From Actinomycetes bacterium (lineage in GTDB: Bacteria > Actinomycetota > Actinomycetes > Propionibacteriales > Propionibacteriaceae): 35,088 bases of DNA. Below are positions 15,994 to 23,625 of this stretch, piece after piece (position 1 is the stretch's first letter; every line of letters starts with the position of its first letter). The notes under the pieces are model-generated. The model saw nothing but the letters and a program-made list of their open reading frames with translations, was not told where the DNA came from and ran no database searches. The DNA lies in assembly GCA_023436925.1 (NCBI GenBank), contig JAEZHJ010000023.1, positions 1-35,088 of the forward strand, given 5' to 3'. The translations under genes and the position numbers were made by a program.

Positions 15994-16518
15994 TCAGGGG
16001 CGCTCGATGAAACCGCGGGCCGCCAACGCGGCCGCCTTCTCCGGGTCGTCGGTGCACACCTGCATGCTGCGCACCCCCGTCCGGGCGGCCCACCAGGCGA
16101 CCTCCTCCAGCGGCTCGTCGGGGTCGGCGGTGACCCACTCACCGTCCGCCGTCGCGACCTCCGGGCTGGCCACCAGCGCGGGCGGCTCGCAGCCCTCCAG
16201 CAGGTCGGCGAGCCGGATCACGAACCTCCGTCCGCTCACCCCGGTCCGCTCCGCCATCTTGTCGAGCAGGTCGGCCGGCATCCGCAGCGGGTCCCGTCCG
16301 CGGGAGACCGGGACTTGGTGGCCGGCCACGATGTCGGCCAGCGGAACAACATGCTCGGCGCCCCGCCGGTCGAGCACGGTCATCGTCTCCTCGTCGGAGC
16401 CGAGCACGAAGCCCACGACGTCCTTCGTGCCGCCCTGGGGCATCCGGAACCGGACCGTTACCCGTACTCCGGGGCGGTTGGGAATGCGGTGCGGCGTGTC
16501 GTCCGGTCGGGCTGTCAT
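15994..16518 (-). CDS. small protein with Rv0428c-like SH3 N-terminal domain
   Basis: A 174-residue protein. Residues about 18-70 (VRVTVRFRMPQGGTKDVVG, then VVPLADIVAG) resemble the SH3-like domain at the N-terminus of Rv0428c-type actinobacterial acetyltransferases. The C-terminal end (VRSMQVCTDDPEKAAALAARGF) looks like the last strand-helix of a GNAT fold, but the acetyl-CoA-binding loop is not visible, so catalysis is doubtful. Function unknown. A TACTGT hexamer ends 7 nt before the ATG, overlapping the -10 of the divergent fdxA operon. Confidence 0.7.
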   Translation of the reverse strand: MTARPDDTPHRIPNRPGVRVTVRFRMPQGGTKDVVGFVLGSDEETMTVLDRRGAEHVVPLADIVAGHQVPVSRGRDPLRMPADLLDKMAERTGVSGRRFVIRLADLLEGCEPPALVASPEVATADGEWVTADPDEPLEEVAWWAARTGVRSMQVCTDDPEKAAALAARGFIERP

Positions 16519-16524
16519 GAGTTG

Positions 16525-16531
16525 TACAGTA
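16525..16531. promoter_or_regulatory. overlapping divergent -10 elements (TACAGT + / TACTGT -)
   Basis: TACAGT at 16525-16530 on the + strand (for fdxA) and TACTGT, the reverse complement of 16526-16531, share five bases in the short gap between the divergent genes. The two promoters cannot be occupied at once. Confidence 0.5.
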
Positions 16532-16548
16532 GGCCACGAGCGTCGTAT

Positions 16549-16556
16549 GAGGAGAG
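16549..16556 (+). promoter_or_regulatory. ribosome binding site of fdxA
   Basis: GAGGAGAG, 9 nt before the ATG at 16566, supports this start and a leader of about 30 nt. Confidence 0.6.
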
Positions 16557-16565
16557 CCGGTTGCA

Positions 16566-16886
16566 ATGACCTACGTGATCACCTTGCCCTGTGTGGATAT
16601 CAAGGATCGCGCGTGCGTCGAGGAGTGCCCGGTCGACTGCATCTACGAGGGGAACCGGATGTTGTACATCCACCCCGACGAGTGCGTCGACTGCGGTGCC
16701 TGTGAGCCGGTCTGCCCGGTCGAGGCGATCTTCTACGAGGACGACGTCCCCGCCGATCAGGCCGAGTACTACGACGTCAACGTCCACTTCTTCGACGAGA
16801 TCGGGTCCCCGGGCGGAGCCGCCCGGCTCGGCCCGGTCGACTTCGACCACCCGACCGTGGCGGCGCTGCCGCCGCAGGGCGAGTGA
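16566..16886 (+). CDS. fdxA: 7Fe ferredoxin (FdxA type)
   Basis: A 106-residue electron carrier. Cysteines 9, 17, 21 and 25, then 40, 43, 46 and 50, give the pattern of the actinobacterial seven-iron ferredoxins with one [3Fe-4S] and one [4Fe-4S] cluster (C9-x7-C17 and ECPVDC, then C40-x2-C-x2-C-x3-CP). The C-terminal extension after residue 60 is typical of this group. It passes electrons to partners such as P450s or oxidoreductases, none identified here. The stop overlaps the GTG of dapC (GTGA), the usual fdxA-dapC order of actinobacteria. Confidence 0.95.
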   Translation: MTYVITLPCVDIKDRACVEECPVDCIYEGNRMLYIHPDECVDCGACEPVCPVEAIFYEDDVPADQAEYYDVNVHFFDEIGSPGGAARLGPVDFDHPTVAALPPQGE

Positions 16887-17989
16887 CCCTGCTCTCCGCC
16901 CTCCTGCCGGACTTCCCCTGGGACACGCTGGCGGCTGCCCGGACGCGCGCCGCGGCGCACCCTGACGGCATCGTCGACCTGTCGGTCGGGACCCCCGTCG
17001 ACCCGACCCCCGAACTGGCCCGCCGTGCGCTCAGCGACGCAGCCGACGCCCCCGGTTACCCGACCACCTGGGGCACCCCACAGCTGCGCGCCGCGATCAT
17101 CGGCCACCTCAGCACCCGGTGGCGTGCGGAAGGGCTGGGCGACACCAACGTGTTGCCGGTGATCGGCACCAAGGAACTGGTCGCCTGGCTGCCGACCCTG
17201 CTCGGGCTGCGCGGCGGCGACGTGGTGGTGCACCCCGAGATCGCCTACCCCACCTATGACGTCGGCGCCCGGATCGCCGGTGCCTCGCCGGTGCCCTGCG
17301 ACGACCCCGGCCGGCTGGCCGAGCTGCGGCCCCGGCTGGTCTGGATCAACTCCCCGGCCAACCCGCACGGCGCGATCCTGTCGGTCGAGCAGACCCGGGC
17401 CTGGGTCGAGGCCGCCCGGGCGGTCGGCGCGGTCCTGGCCAGCGACGAGTGCTACGGCGAGTTCGGCTGGGAGGCCGAGCCGGTCTCCGTCCTCGACCCC
17501 CGGGTCAGCGGCGGCTCGCTGGACGGGCTGCTCGCGGTCCACTCGCTGTCGAAGCAGTCCAACCTGGCCGGCTACCGGGCCGGCTTCGTCGCAGGCGACG
17601 CCGCGGTGGTCTCCGAACTGCTCGAGGTCCGCAAGCACGCCGGCATGATGCTGCCGACCCCCGTCCAGGCGGCCATGACCGCCCTGCTGGGCGACCCCGA
17701 CCACATCGCGGAGCAGCGCCGCCGGTACCAGCGCCGCCGCTCGCTGCTGCGTCCGGCGCTGGAGGCGGCGGGCTACCGGGTGGAGCATTCCGAGGGCTCG
17801 CTCTACCTGTGGTGCACCCGTGGCGAGGACTGCCGGGCCAGCGTCGACCGGCTGGCCGAACTCGGCATCCTGGTCGCTCCCGGCGACTTCTACGGCCCGG
17901 CCGGACGCCAGTTCGTCAGGGTCGCGCTCACCGCCCCCGACGAGCGGGTCGAGGCCGCCGCCCGGCGGCTGCTGGCCGTCGACCGCTGA
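16883..17989 (+). CDS. dapC: succinyldiaminopimelate transaminase
   Basis: A 368-residue class I/II PLP aminotransferase. It converts N-succinyl-2-amino-6-ketopimelate to N-succinyl-LL-diaminopimelate in the lysine/peptidoglycan pathway. It begins LLPDFPWDTL, typical of the actinobacterial DapC group, and has SPANPHGA, DECYGEF and the PLP lysine Lys224 in SLSKQSNLAGYRAG. The GTG overlaps the fdxA stop, so translation is likely coupled. dapD and dapE for the flanking steps lie 1-4 kb downstream, which supports this assignment over other aminotransferases. Confidence 0.93.
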   Translation: MTLLSALLPDFPWDTLAAARTRAAAHPDGIVDLSVGTPVDPTPELARRALSDAADAPGYPTTWGTPQLRAAIIGHLSTRWRAEGLGDTNVLPVIGTKELVAWLPTLLGLRGGDVVVHPEIAYPTYDVGARIAGASPVPCDDPGRLAELRPRLVWINSPANPHGAILSVEQTRAWVEAARAVGAVLASDECYGEFGWEAEPVSVLDPRVSGGSLDGLLAVHSLSKQSNLAGYRAGFVAGDAAVVSELLEVRKHAGMMLPTPVQAAMTALLGDPDHIAEQRRRYQRRRSLLRPALEAAGYRVEHSEGSLYLWCTRGEDCRASVDRLAELGILVAPGDFYGPAGRQFVRVALTAPDERVEAAARRLLAVDR

Positions 17990-18000
17990 CCGGCCCGATC

Positions 18001-18861
18001 TCAGGCCGCGAAGTCGAGCTTCACCCGGGTGGACCCGACCGCACCGGACGGCCCGTGCCAGCGGGCCGGTGACCACGGGTCGTGGGACCAGGACCAGGTG
18101 CCGATCGTGACCCGCTCCAGGCCGTAGCGCTGCACCCCGGCCAGCGCCACCTGCGCCACCGACCACGCCGCCTCGGTGTCGCGGGCGGTGACCTCGAGGC
18201 CGTCGCCGGACTCGGTCACCGAGATTGCCTTGCCGTAGGTCCGCTCCAGGTAGGTGGCGAGGCCTTCCGGGTCAGCAGCGGCGGGGGAGCGGATCGAGCA
18301 GGAGAAGGCGGCCGGGGTCTCGCCGGTCAGGGCGCTGGCCAGTGCCCGGGCGTTTGGGACGTGCTTGCGGTAGGCCTCCGGGTGGGCGCTGCGCTGCACC
18401 GCCTGGGCGATGTCGTTGATGTCGCCGTCTCGCCAGTTCTTCACCTTCACCAGCGCCTTGTAGAAGGCGGTGGCCGAGTACCACGGATCCATGATCTCCT
18501 CCACGGTGCCCCAGCCCTGGGAGGTGCGCTGCTGGAAGAGGCCGACCGAATCGGCATGGCCGTAGTCGAGGTTCCGGATCCCGGACTCCTGGTAGGCGGT
18601 GGCCAGGGCGATGCTGGCGGCCCGCGGAGCCAGGTCGCGTCGCACCGAGAGGCCGGCGATCAGGGCGGCGTTGTAGGCCTGGTCGGGGGTGAGGGTGACG
18701 GTGTGGCCCTGGACGGTCGCCACGCACCGGTCGGCCATGGGCAGCGGCGTCTTGTTGACCGCTGACCACCACACCACCGCACCGATGGCGACCAGGGCCA
18801 GCGCCGACACCCCGATCAGCAGCTTGACCACCAGGGGCAACCGGCGACGCCTAGTTGGCAT
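18001..18861 (-). CDS. membrane-anchored lytic-transglycosylase-like protein
   Basis: A 286-residue protein with a basic N-terminus and one membrane helix (about residues 10-32), the rest being extracytoplasmic. The block around AYQESGIRNLDYG (Glu92) followed by DSVGLFQQR resembles the catalytic glutamate and GLFQ region of SLT/lysozyme-like transglycosylases. Related actinobacterial proteins are often mislabelled as heavy metal transporters. A peptidoglycan role is inferred. Its start overlaps the end of dapD by 11 bp on the same strand, so it is cotranscribed with a peptidoglycan-precursor gene. It converges on dapC. Confidence 0.7.
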   Translation of the reverse strand: MPTRRRRLPLVVKLLIGVSALALVAIGAVVWWSAVNKTPLPMADRCVATVQGHTVTLTPDQAYNAALIAGLSVRRDLAPRAASIALATAYQESGIRNLDYGHADSVGLFQQRTSQGWGTVEEIMDPWYSATAFYKALVKVKNWRDGDINDIAQAVQRSAHPEAYRKHVPNARALASALTGETPAAFSCSIRSPAAADPEGLATYLERTYGKAISVTESGDGLEVTARDTEAAWSVAQVALAGVQRYGLERVTIGTWSWSHDPWSPARWHGPSGAVGSTRVKLDFAA

Positions 18862-19771
18862 GCAGCTCCGCGTTCAGGTCCACGGCCGCGCCGCGCCGCT
18901 GACGCGCCTCGACCGCGCCAGTGACCGAGTTCCGCAGGAAGAGCAGCCCGGACCGGCCGGACAGGCTGGACGCCTTGACCACCTCGCCGTCCACCAGCAC
19001 CTTGGTGCCGGCGGTGACGTACAGGCCCGCCTCGACGACGCAGTCGTCGCCCAGCGAGATCCCCACCCCCGACTCGGCGCCGAGCAGGCAGCGCCGCCCG
19101 ATGGTGATCTGCTCCTGGCCGCCGCCGGACAGGGTGCCCATGATGGACGCGCCGCCGCCGATGTCGGTGCCATCGCCGACCACCACGCCGGCCGAGATCC
19201 GGCCCTCCACCATCGACGTCCCGAGGGTGCCGGCGTTGAAGTTCACGAAGCCCTCGTGCATGACCGTCGTCCCGGCCGCCAGGTGGGCGCCGAGCCGAAC
19301 CCGGTCGGCGTCGCCGATCCGCACCCCCGACGGGACGACGTAGTCGACCATCCGGGGGAACTTGTCCACGCCGAAGACCGTCAGGTGGCCCCGGACGCTG
19401 CGCAAGGCGAGCCGGGTCTGTTCGAAGCCCTCCACCAGGCAGGGACCGTGGTTGGTCCACACCACGTTCGGCAGCACCCCGAACAGGCCGTCCAGGTTGA
19501 TCGTGCGGGGCTGGCAGACCCGGGCGCTCAGCAGGTGCAGCCGCAGGTAGGCGTCCGGGACGGACGCGGGCGGAGCGTCGAGGTCGGCCTCGACCAGCAA
19601 CGGGGACGCGGTGACCCTGCGCTCCTCGTCGCGCTGGCTCGCCGCGACCAGGCTGGCCGGCGGAGTGTCACCGTCCGGGCTGCCCAGCGCCGGGGACGGG
19701 AACCAGGTGTCGAGCACCTGTCCGGAGTCGTGAATCGTGGCAAGGCCCCATCCCCAGGCGGGTCGTGTCAT
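18851..19771 (-). CDS. dapD: tetrahydrodipicolinate N-succinyltransferase
   Basis: A 306-residue acyltransferase that succinylates tetrahydrodipicolinate in diaminopimelate synthesis. It carries the imperfect hexapeptide repeats of a left-handed beta-helix (VRLGAHLAAGTTVMHEGFV, GRISAGVVVGDGTDIGGGAS) and the DapD block FNAGTLGTSMVEGRIS. Length and sequence match the actinobacterial DapD group. The start ATG has TAGGCT exactly 6 nt upstream. It is divergent from dapE with start codons only 74 bp apart, and overlaps the lytic-transglycosylase-like gene downstream. Confidence 0.96.
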   Translation of the reverse strand: MTRPAWGWGLATIHDSGQVLDTWFPSPALGSPDGDTPPASLVAASQRDEERRVTASPLLVEADLDAPPASVPDAYLRLHLLSARVCQPRTINLDGLFGVLPNVVWTNHGPCLVEGFEQTRLALRSVRGHLTVFGVDKFPRMVDYVVPSGVRIGDADRVRLGAHLAAGTTVMHEGFVNFNAGTLGTSMVEGRISAGVVVGDGTDIGGGASIMGTLSGGGQEQITIGRRCLLGAESGVGISLGDDCVVEAGLYVTAGTKVLVDGEVVKASSLSGRSGLLFLRNSVTGAVEARQRRGAAVDLNAELHAN

Positions 19772-19777
19772 GACGAC

Positions 19778-19783
19778 AGCCTA
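19778..19783 (-). promoter_or_regulatory. leaderless-type -10 (TAGGCT) of dapD
   Basis: TAGGCT on the reverse strand ends 6 nt before the ATG at 19771. Confidence 0.6.
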
Positions 19784-19833
19784 CCCGCGTCCGCCGACGG
19801 GTCGGTTCCGGCCGCAGCCGACGACGTGAGCCG

Positions 19834-19839
19834 TAGGCT
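19834..19839 (+). promoter_or_regulatory. leaderless-type -10 (TAGGCT) of dapE
   Basis: TAGGCT ends 6 nt before the ATG at 19846. It is identical in sequence and spacing to the divergent dapD promoter 50 bp away. Confidence 0.6.
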
Positions 19840-19845
19840 TCGGCC

Positions 19846-20901
19846 ATGAGCCTGCAGTTGCGCGAGAGCATCGTGACCCTGTTCCGGCAGATCGTCGACA
19901 TCGAGTCGGTCAGCGGCAACGAGGGCCCGCTCGCCGACGCCGTCGAGCAGGCGCTGCGGCCGCTCGGCCACCTCAACGTCCTCCGGGACGGCGACACCGT
20001 CATCGCCCGGACCGAACTGGGCCGGCCCCAGCGGGTCGTGATCGCAGGGCACCTCGACACCGTCCCGGTCGCGGGCAACCTGCCCTCGCGCCTCGTCGAC
20101 GGGGTGGTGTACGGCCGCGGGACGGTCGACATGAAGGGCGGGATCGCCGTGATGGCGCAGGTGGCGGCGCTGGCGACCGCCCCGGCTCGCGACGTCACCT
20201 GGATCTTCTACGACCATGAGGAGGTCGCCGCCACCGAGAACTCGCTGAACCGGATCGCGGCGACCCGGCCCGAGGCGCTGGCCGGCGACTTCGCCGTCCT
20301 GATGGAGCCGACCGCCGGCCGTGTCGAGGGCGGCTGCCAGGGCACCCTGCGCTACCAGGTCACCACCCAGGGCAAGGCGGCGCACTCGGCCCGCTCCTGG
20401 ATGGGGTCGAACGCGATCCACGACGCCGCGGAGGTGCTGCGGCGGCTGGTGGAGTACCGGCCGCGCTCGGTGAGCGTGGAAGGCCTGACCTACCGCGAGG
20501 GCATGAACGCGGTCGCGATCACCGGCGGGATCGCCGGCAACGTCATCCCCGACCGCTGCACGGTGACCGTCAACTTCCGGTTCGCGCCGGACCGGGACGA
20601 GGCCGACGCCCTGGCCCACTGCCGTGACCTGATGGCCGGCTTCGACATCGAGTTCACCGACTTCGCCCCCGGCGCCCGACCGGGCCTGGACACCCCGGCC
20701 GCGCAGGACTTCCTGGCCGCGGTCGGCGGCACCCCGCTGCCCAAGTTCGGCTGGACCGACGTCTCCCGGTTCAGCGCGCTCGGCGTCCCCGCGGTCAACT
20801 ACGGCCCCGGCGACCCGCTGCTGGCGCACGCCGACGACGAGGCCTGCCCCGTCGCGGACCTGCGCGCCTGCCGCGAGGCCTTGCTGCGCTGGCTGGGCTG
20901 A
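19846..20901 (+). CDS. dapE: succinyl-diaminopimelate desuccinylase
   Basis: A 351-residue M20 family di-zinc hydrolase that removes succinate from N-succinyl-LL-diaminopimelate. Metal and catalytic motifs are present: GHLDTVP, GRGTVDMKGG (bridging Asp), DHEEVAA (catalytic Glu pair), LMEPTAG and the C-terminal LLAHADDE. GNVIPDRCTVTVNFRFAP is the typical dimerisation-domain block. Length is normal. It completes the dapD-dapC-dapE succinylase branch in this region. Confidence 0.95.
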   Translation: MSLQLRESIVTLFRQIVDIESVSGNEGPLADAVEQALRPLGHLNVLRDGDTVIARTELGRPQRVVIAGHLDTVPVAGNLPSRLVDGVVYGRGTVDMKGGIAVMAQVAALATAPARDVTWIFYDHEEVAATENSLNRIAATRPEALAGDFAVLMEPTAGRVEGGCQGTLRYQVTTQGKAAHSARSWMGSNAIHDAAEVLRRLVEYRPRSVSVEGLTYREGMNAVAITGGIAGNVIPDRCTVTVNFRFAPDRDEADALAHCRDLMAGFDIEFTDFAPGARPGLDTPAAQDFLAAVGGTPLPKFGWTDVSRFSALGVPAVNYGPGDPLLAHADDEACPVADLRACREALLRWLG

Positions 20902-20971
20902 GCGCGGCACGCCGCCCGCGACCCACGCCCAATCCGGGCTCAGCACGCCCTGCCTGGGCGATGATGGGCGG

Positions 20972-21730
20972 GTGACCAAACGAACCCGAACCCAGGGCCC
21001 GGTCGTCCGCCGCGGCGAGTCCAGCGAGCCGATGACCCTGGACGAGTGGCTGCTCGCCAACCGCGGTGACACCGAATGGGCCCACGCCGACCCGTGGCGG
21101 GTGCTGCGCATCCAGTCCGAGTTCGTGGAAGGCTTCGGCACTCTGGCGGAGATCGGGCCGGCGATCAGCGTCTTCGGGTCGGCGCGGACGCCGCGCAAGC
21201 ACCCGCTCTACAAGGCAGGGGTCGAGATCGGCCGGCTGCTCGCGCAGGCCGGTTTCGCCACCGTCACCGGCGGCGGCCCGGGGATCATGGAGGCGGCCAA
21301 CAAGGGCGCCCTGCAGGCCGGCGGGTCCTCGGTCGGGCTCGGCATCGAGTTGCCCTTCGAGCAGGGACTCAACAAGTACGTCTCACTGGGGATCAATTTC
21401 CGCTATTTCTTCGCCCGCAAGGTGATGTTCCTGAAGTACTCCCAGGGCTTCATCGTGATGCCCGGCGGATTCGGCACTTTCGACGAGGTGTTCGAGGCGC
21501 TCACCCTGGTGCAGACCCGCAAGGTGAGGTCCTTCCCGATCGTGCTGTACGGCTCGCAGTTCTGGTCCGGGATGCTGGACTGGTTGCGCGACGAGATGCT
21601 GGGCTCGGGCTACATCAATCCCGACGACCTGGAGCTGTTCAGCATCGCCGACGACCCGGCCGAGGCGGTGCGGCTGGCCACCCACCCGCTGCCGCCGCCC
21701 CCGGCCGACACCTCGGCGCAGATGTCCTAG
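20972..21730 (+). CDS. LOG family protein (TIGR00730)
   Basis: A 252-residue Rossmann-fold protein with both LOG motifs: GGGPGIMEAANKGA and PGGFGTFDEVFEAL. LOG proteins are phosphoribohydrolases that release cytokinin-type bases or hydrolyse AMP. In bacteria the role varies, and in M. tuberculosis the homologue Rv1205 makes cytokinins. The length (about 60 residues longer than short LOGs) matches the actinobacterial group beside dapE. GTG start at 20972 with a weak GATGAT hexamer 6 nt upstream. The TAG stop doubles as part of the next gene's TAGGAT hexamer. Confidence 0.9.
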   Translation: MTKRTRTQGPVVRRGESSEPMTLDEWLLANRGDTEWAHADPWRVLRIQSEFVEGFGTLAEIGPAISVFGSARTPRKHPLYKAGVEIGRLLAQAGFATVTGGGPGIMEAANKGALQAGGSSVGLGIELPFEQGLNKYVSLGINFRYFFARKVMFLKYSQGFIVMPGGFGTFDEVFEALTLVQTRKVRSFPIVLYGSQFWSGMLDWLRDEMLGSGYINPDDLELFSIADDPAEAVRLATHPLPPPPADTSAQMS

Positions 21731-21733
21731 GAT
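21728..21733 (+). promoter_or_regulatory. leaderless-type -10 (TAGGAT) overlapping the LOG gene stop
   Basis: TAGGAT includes the TAG stop of the LOG gene and ends 7 nt before the GTG at 21741. Confidence 0.45.
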
Positions 21734-21740
21734 CTCGGGC

Positions 21741-21989
21741 GTGGAGTGGTTCTTGTGGATCATCGCCGTCGCCGTGCTCGGCCTCGCCGCCGTGGCGGCC
21801 AGCGGGCGGCTGGGTGAGTTGCCCGCCACGGTGACCGACACCCCGGTACCGCACCTGCCCCAGGGCCGGCTCAGTGCCGACGACCTGCGCCAGGTGAGAT
21901 TTGCCGTTGTCCCGCGCGGATATTCGATGTCGCAGGTCGATGAATTGCTTGATCGCCTGGCGCATCAGCTCGACTCGCCGTCACAGTAG
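21741..21989 (+). CDS. DivIVA-domain mini-protein
   Basis: An 82-residue protein: one N-terminal membrane helix (WFLWIIAVAVLGLAAVAA) and a C-terminal RFAVVPRGYSMSQVDELLDRLA, the DivIVA-type N-terminal motif (F-x-x-x-x-RGY-x-x-x-VD). It lacks the long coiled coil of true DivIVA/Wag31. Its position between LOG and DUF3117 genes corresponds to Rv1209 of M. tuberculosis (from memory). It may be a membrane-attached partner of the polar growth machinery, but this is inferred. The C-terminal codons are less GC-rich than its neighbours. Confidence 0.8.
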   Translation: MEWFLWIIAVAVLGLAAVAASGRLGELPATVTDTPVPHLPQGRLSADDLRQVRFAVVPRGYSMSQVDELLDRLAHQLDSPSQ

Positions 21990-22092
21990 GCACGGCGTCG
22001 GCGGACCCGCCATATGCCGGGGGCGGCGGGATGTCAGCCCGGGATGGAATAATAGGGGCTGTTCGATCCCAGCTGAACAAGTGAGGTATGCA

Positions 22093-22266
22093 ATGGCAGC
22101 GATGAAACCGCGAACCGGGGACGGCCCGATCGAGGTAGCCAAGGAGGGACGCGTGATCGCCATGCGGATTCCCGCCGAAGGCGGAGGACGGCTGGTGATC
22201 GAGATGAACGCCGCGGAGGCGGCGGAACTGAAGGCGGCACTCGAAGGCGTCGTCGTCAGCGCCTGA
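22093..22266 (+). CDS. DUF3117 protein
   Basis: A 57-residue conserved actinobacterial protein beginning MAAMKPRTGDGPIEV, with GGGRLVIEMNAAEAAEL; this matches the DUF3117 family in length and sequence. Function unknown. The ATG has TGAGGT 5 nt upstream. A hairpin terminator follows and it converges on glgM. From memory, the same gene (Rv1211) lies next to glgM in mycobacteria. Confidence 0.92.
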   Translation: MAAMKPRTGDGPIEVAKEGRVIAMRIPAEGGGRLVIEMNAAEAAELKAALEGVVVSA

Positions 22267-22284
22267 CCCACTCAAGACCAAGCC

Positions 22285-22322
22285 GAAGGGCCCTGGGGGA
22301 GCACCACCCCCCGGGGCCCTTC
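22285..22322. terminator. bidirectional terminator between DUF3117 and glgM
   Basis: A 15-bp stem (GAAGGGCCCTGGGGG paired with CCCCCGGGGCCCTTC, one G-U pair) lies between the two convergent stops and could serve both. Confidence 0.85.
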
Positions 22323-22338
22323 GTGCTGTCTGTCGGGG

Positions 22339-23538
22339 TCAGCGACCCTGGTGCCAGGCGATCGCCCGCTCGTAGACCGCCACGGTCTGCCGGGCGATGG
22401 TCTCCCAGGAGAACTCGTCGATGCAGCGCTGCCGACCGGCCAGCCCGTAGCGCCGGGCCCGCTCCGGGTCGCGGGTCAGGGCGTTGATCTGCCGGGCGAA
22501 CTCGGTCTCGAAGCCCGCGATGTAGGACGGGTCGTCGGCCTGCTTCGGGTCGTACGGCACCAGCGTCCCGGTCTCCTGGTCGACCACGACCTCGGGGATG
22601 CCGCCGACCGCGCTGGCGACCACCGCGGTCTCGCAGGCCATCGCCTCAAGGTTCACGATCCCCAGCGGCTCGTAGATCGACGGGCAGGCGAAGACGGTGG
22701 CGTGGGTCAGCACCTGCCGCACCGAGGCCCGCGGCAACATCTCCTGCACCCACTTCACCGAGCCGCCCCGCTGCCGGCTCAGTTCGGCGAAGGCGGTCTC
22801 GAACTCGGCGGCGATCTCCGGGGTGTCGGGCGCCCCGGCCAACAGCAGCAGCTGGGTGTCCTGGTCGAACTGGGCGGCGGCGCGCACCAGGTGCACCAGC
22901 CCCTTCTGCCGGGTGATCCGGCCCACGAAGACCACCAGCGGACGGTCGCGGTCGACGCCCAGGGCGTCGACCACATCGGTCGCCGGGTCGGGCCGGAACT
23001 CCTCGGGGTCGATCCCGTTGCGGACCACCTCGACCCGCGCGGGGTCCAGTTCGGGGTAGCTGTCCAGCACGTCGGCGCGCATCCCGGCGCTGACCGCGAT
23101 CACCGCGGCCGCGTCGGCGAAGGCCGTCCGTTCGGCCCAGGACGACACCCGGTAGCCGCCGCCCAGCTGCTCGGCCTTCCACGGCCGGTGCGGCTCGAGG
23201 GAGTGCGAGGTGACCACGTGCGGCACGTCCAGGAACTTCGAGCCGACCAGGCCGGCGAAGTTGGCGTACCAGGTGTGGGAGTGGATGACGTCGACATCGG
23301 CAGAGATCGAGTTCGCCATCGCGATGTCGGCGCCCAGCACCCGCAGCGCCGCATTGGCCCCCTCCGGGTAGGTCTCGGGGTGCGCGGTGGCGTCCTCCCG
23401 CGGCTCGCCCATGCACTGCACCTCGACCGCATCGGCGAACTTGCGCAGCTGGGGAACGAGCTGGCCGACGTGCACCCCGGCGCCGCCGTAGATGAACGGT
23501 GGGTACTCCCTGGTGAGGATCGATACGCGTAGTCCCAT
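22339..23538 (-). CDS. glgM: GT4 glycogen synthase / maltose-1-phosphate synthase (GlgM type)
   Basis: A 399-residue retaining GT4 glycosyltransferase. It has GGAGVHVGQL near residue 18, VFVGRITRQKG and the E-x7-E motif Glu290-Glu298 (YEPLGIVNLE). This is the actinobacterial family once called glgA. In mycobacteria the enzyme (Rv1212c) uses ADP-glucose and glucose-1-phosphate to make maltose-1-phosphate for the GlgE route. The divergent glgC provides ADP-glucose. No glgE, treS or pep2 gene is seen in this window, so which product it makes is inferred. A weak CACCAT hexamer lies 6 nt before the ATG. Confidence 0.88.
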   Translation of the reverse strand: MGLRVSILTREYPPFIYGGAGVHVGQLVPQLRKFADAVEVQCMGEPREDATAHPETYPEGANAALRVLGADIAMANSISADVDVIHSHTWYANFAGLVGSKFLDVPHVVTSHSLEPHRPWKAEQLGGGYRVSSWAERTAFADAAAVIAVSAGMRADVLDSYPELDPARVEVVRNGIDPEEFRPDPATDVVDALGVDRDRPLVVFVGRITRQKGLVHLVRAAAQFDQDTQLLLLAGAPDTPEIAAEFETAFAELSRQRGGSVKWVQEMLPRASVRQVLTHATVFACPSIYEPLGIVNLEAMACETAVVASAVGGIPEVVVDQETGTLVPYDPKQADDPSYIAGFETEFARQINALTRDPERARRYGLAGRQRCIDEFSWETIARQTVAVYERAIAWHQGR

Positions 23539-23613
23539 GACCGGATGGTGTCACAGCCGTCGGACGGGAACTACCTTTTCGGCGTTTTGATTGTGGCAGC
23601 GCGCCACACCCCG

Positions 23614-23619
23614 TAGGTT
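23614..23619 (+). promoter_or_regulatory. leaderless-type -10 (TAGGTT) of glgC
   Basis: TAGGTT ends 6 nt before the ATG at 23626. TTGTGG at 23591-23596 is a candidate -35 at 17-nt spacing, within a GTGGC-n5-GCCAC dyad (23593-23607) that could be an operator. Confidence 0.55.
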
Positions 23620-23625
23620 CGAGTC

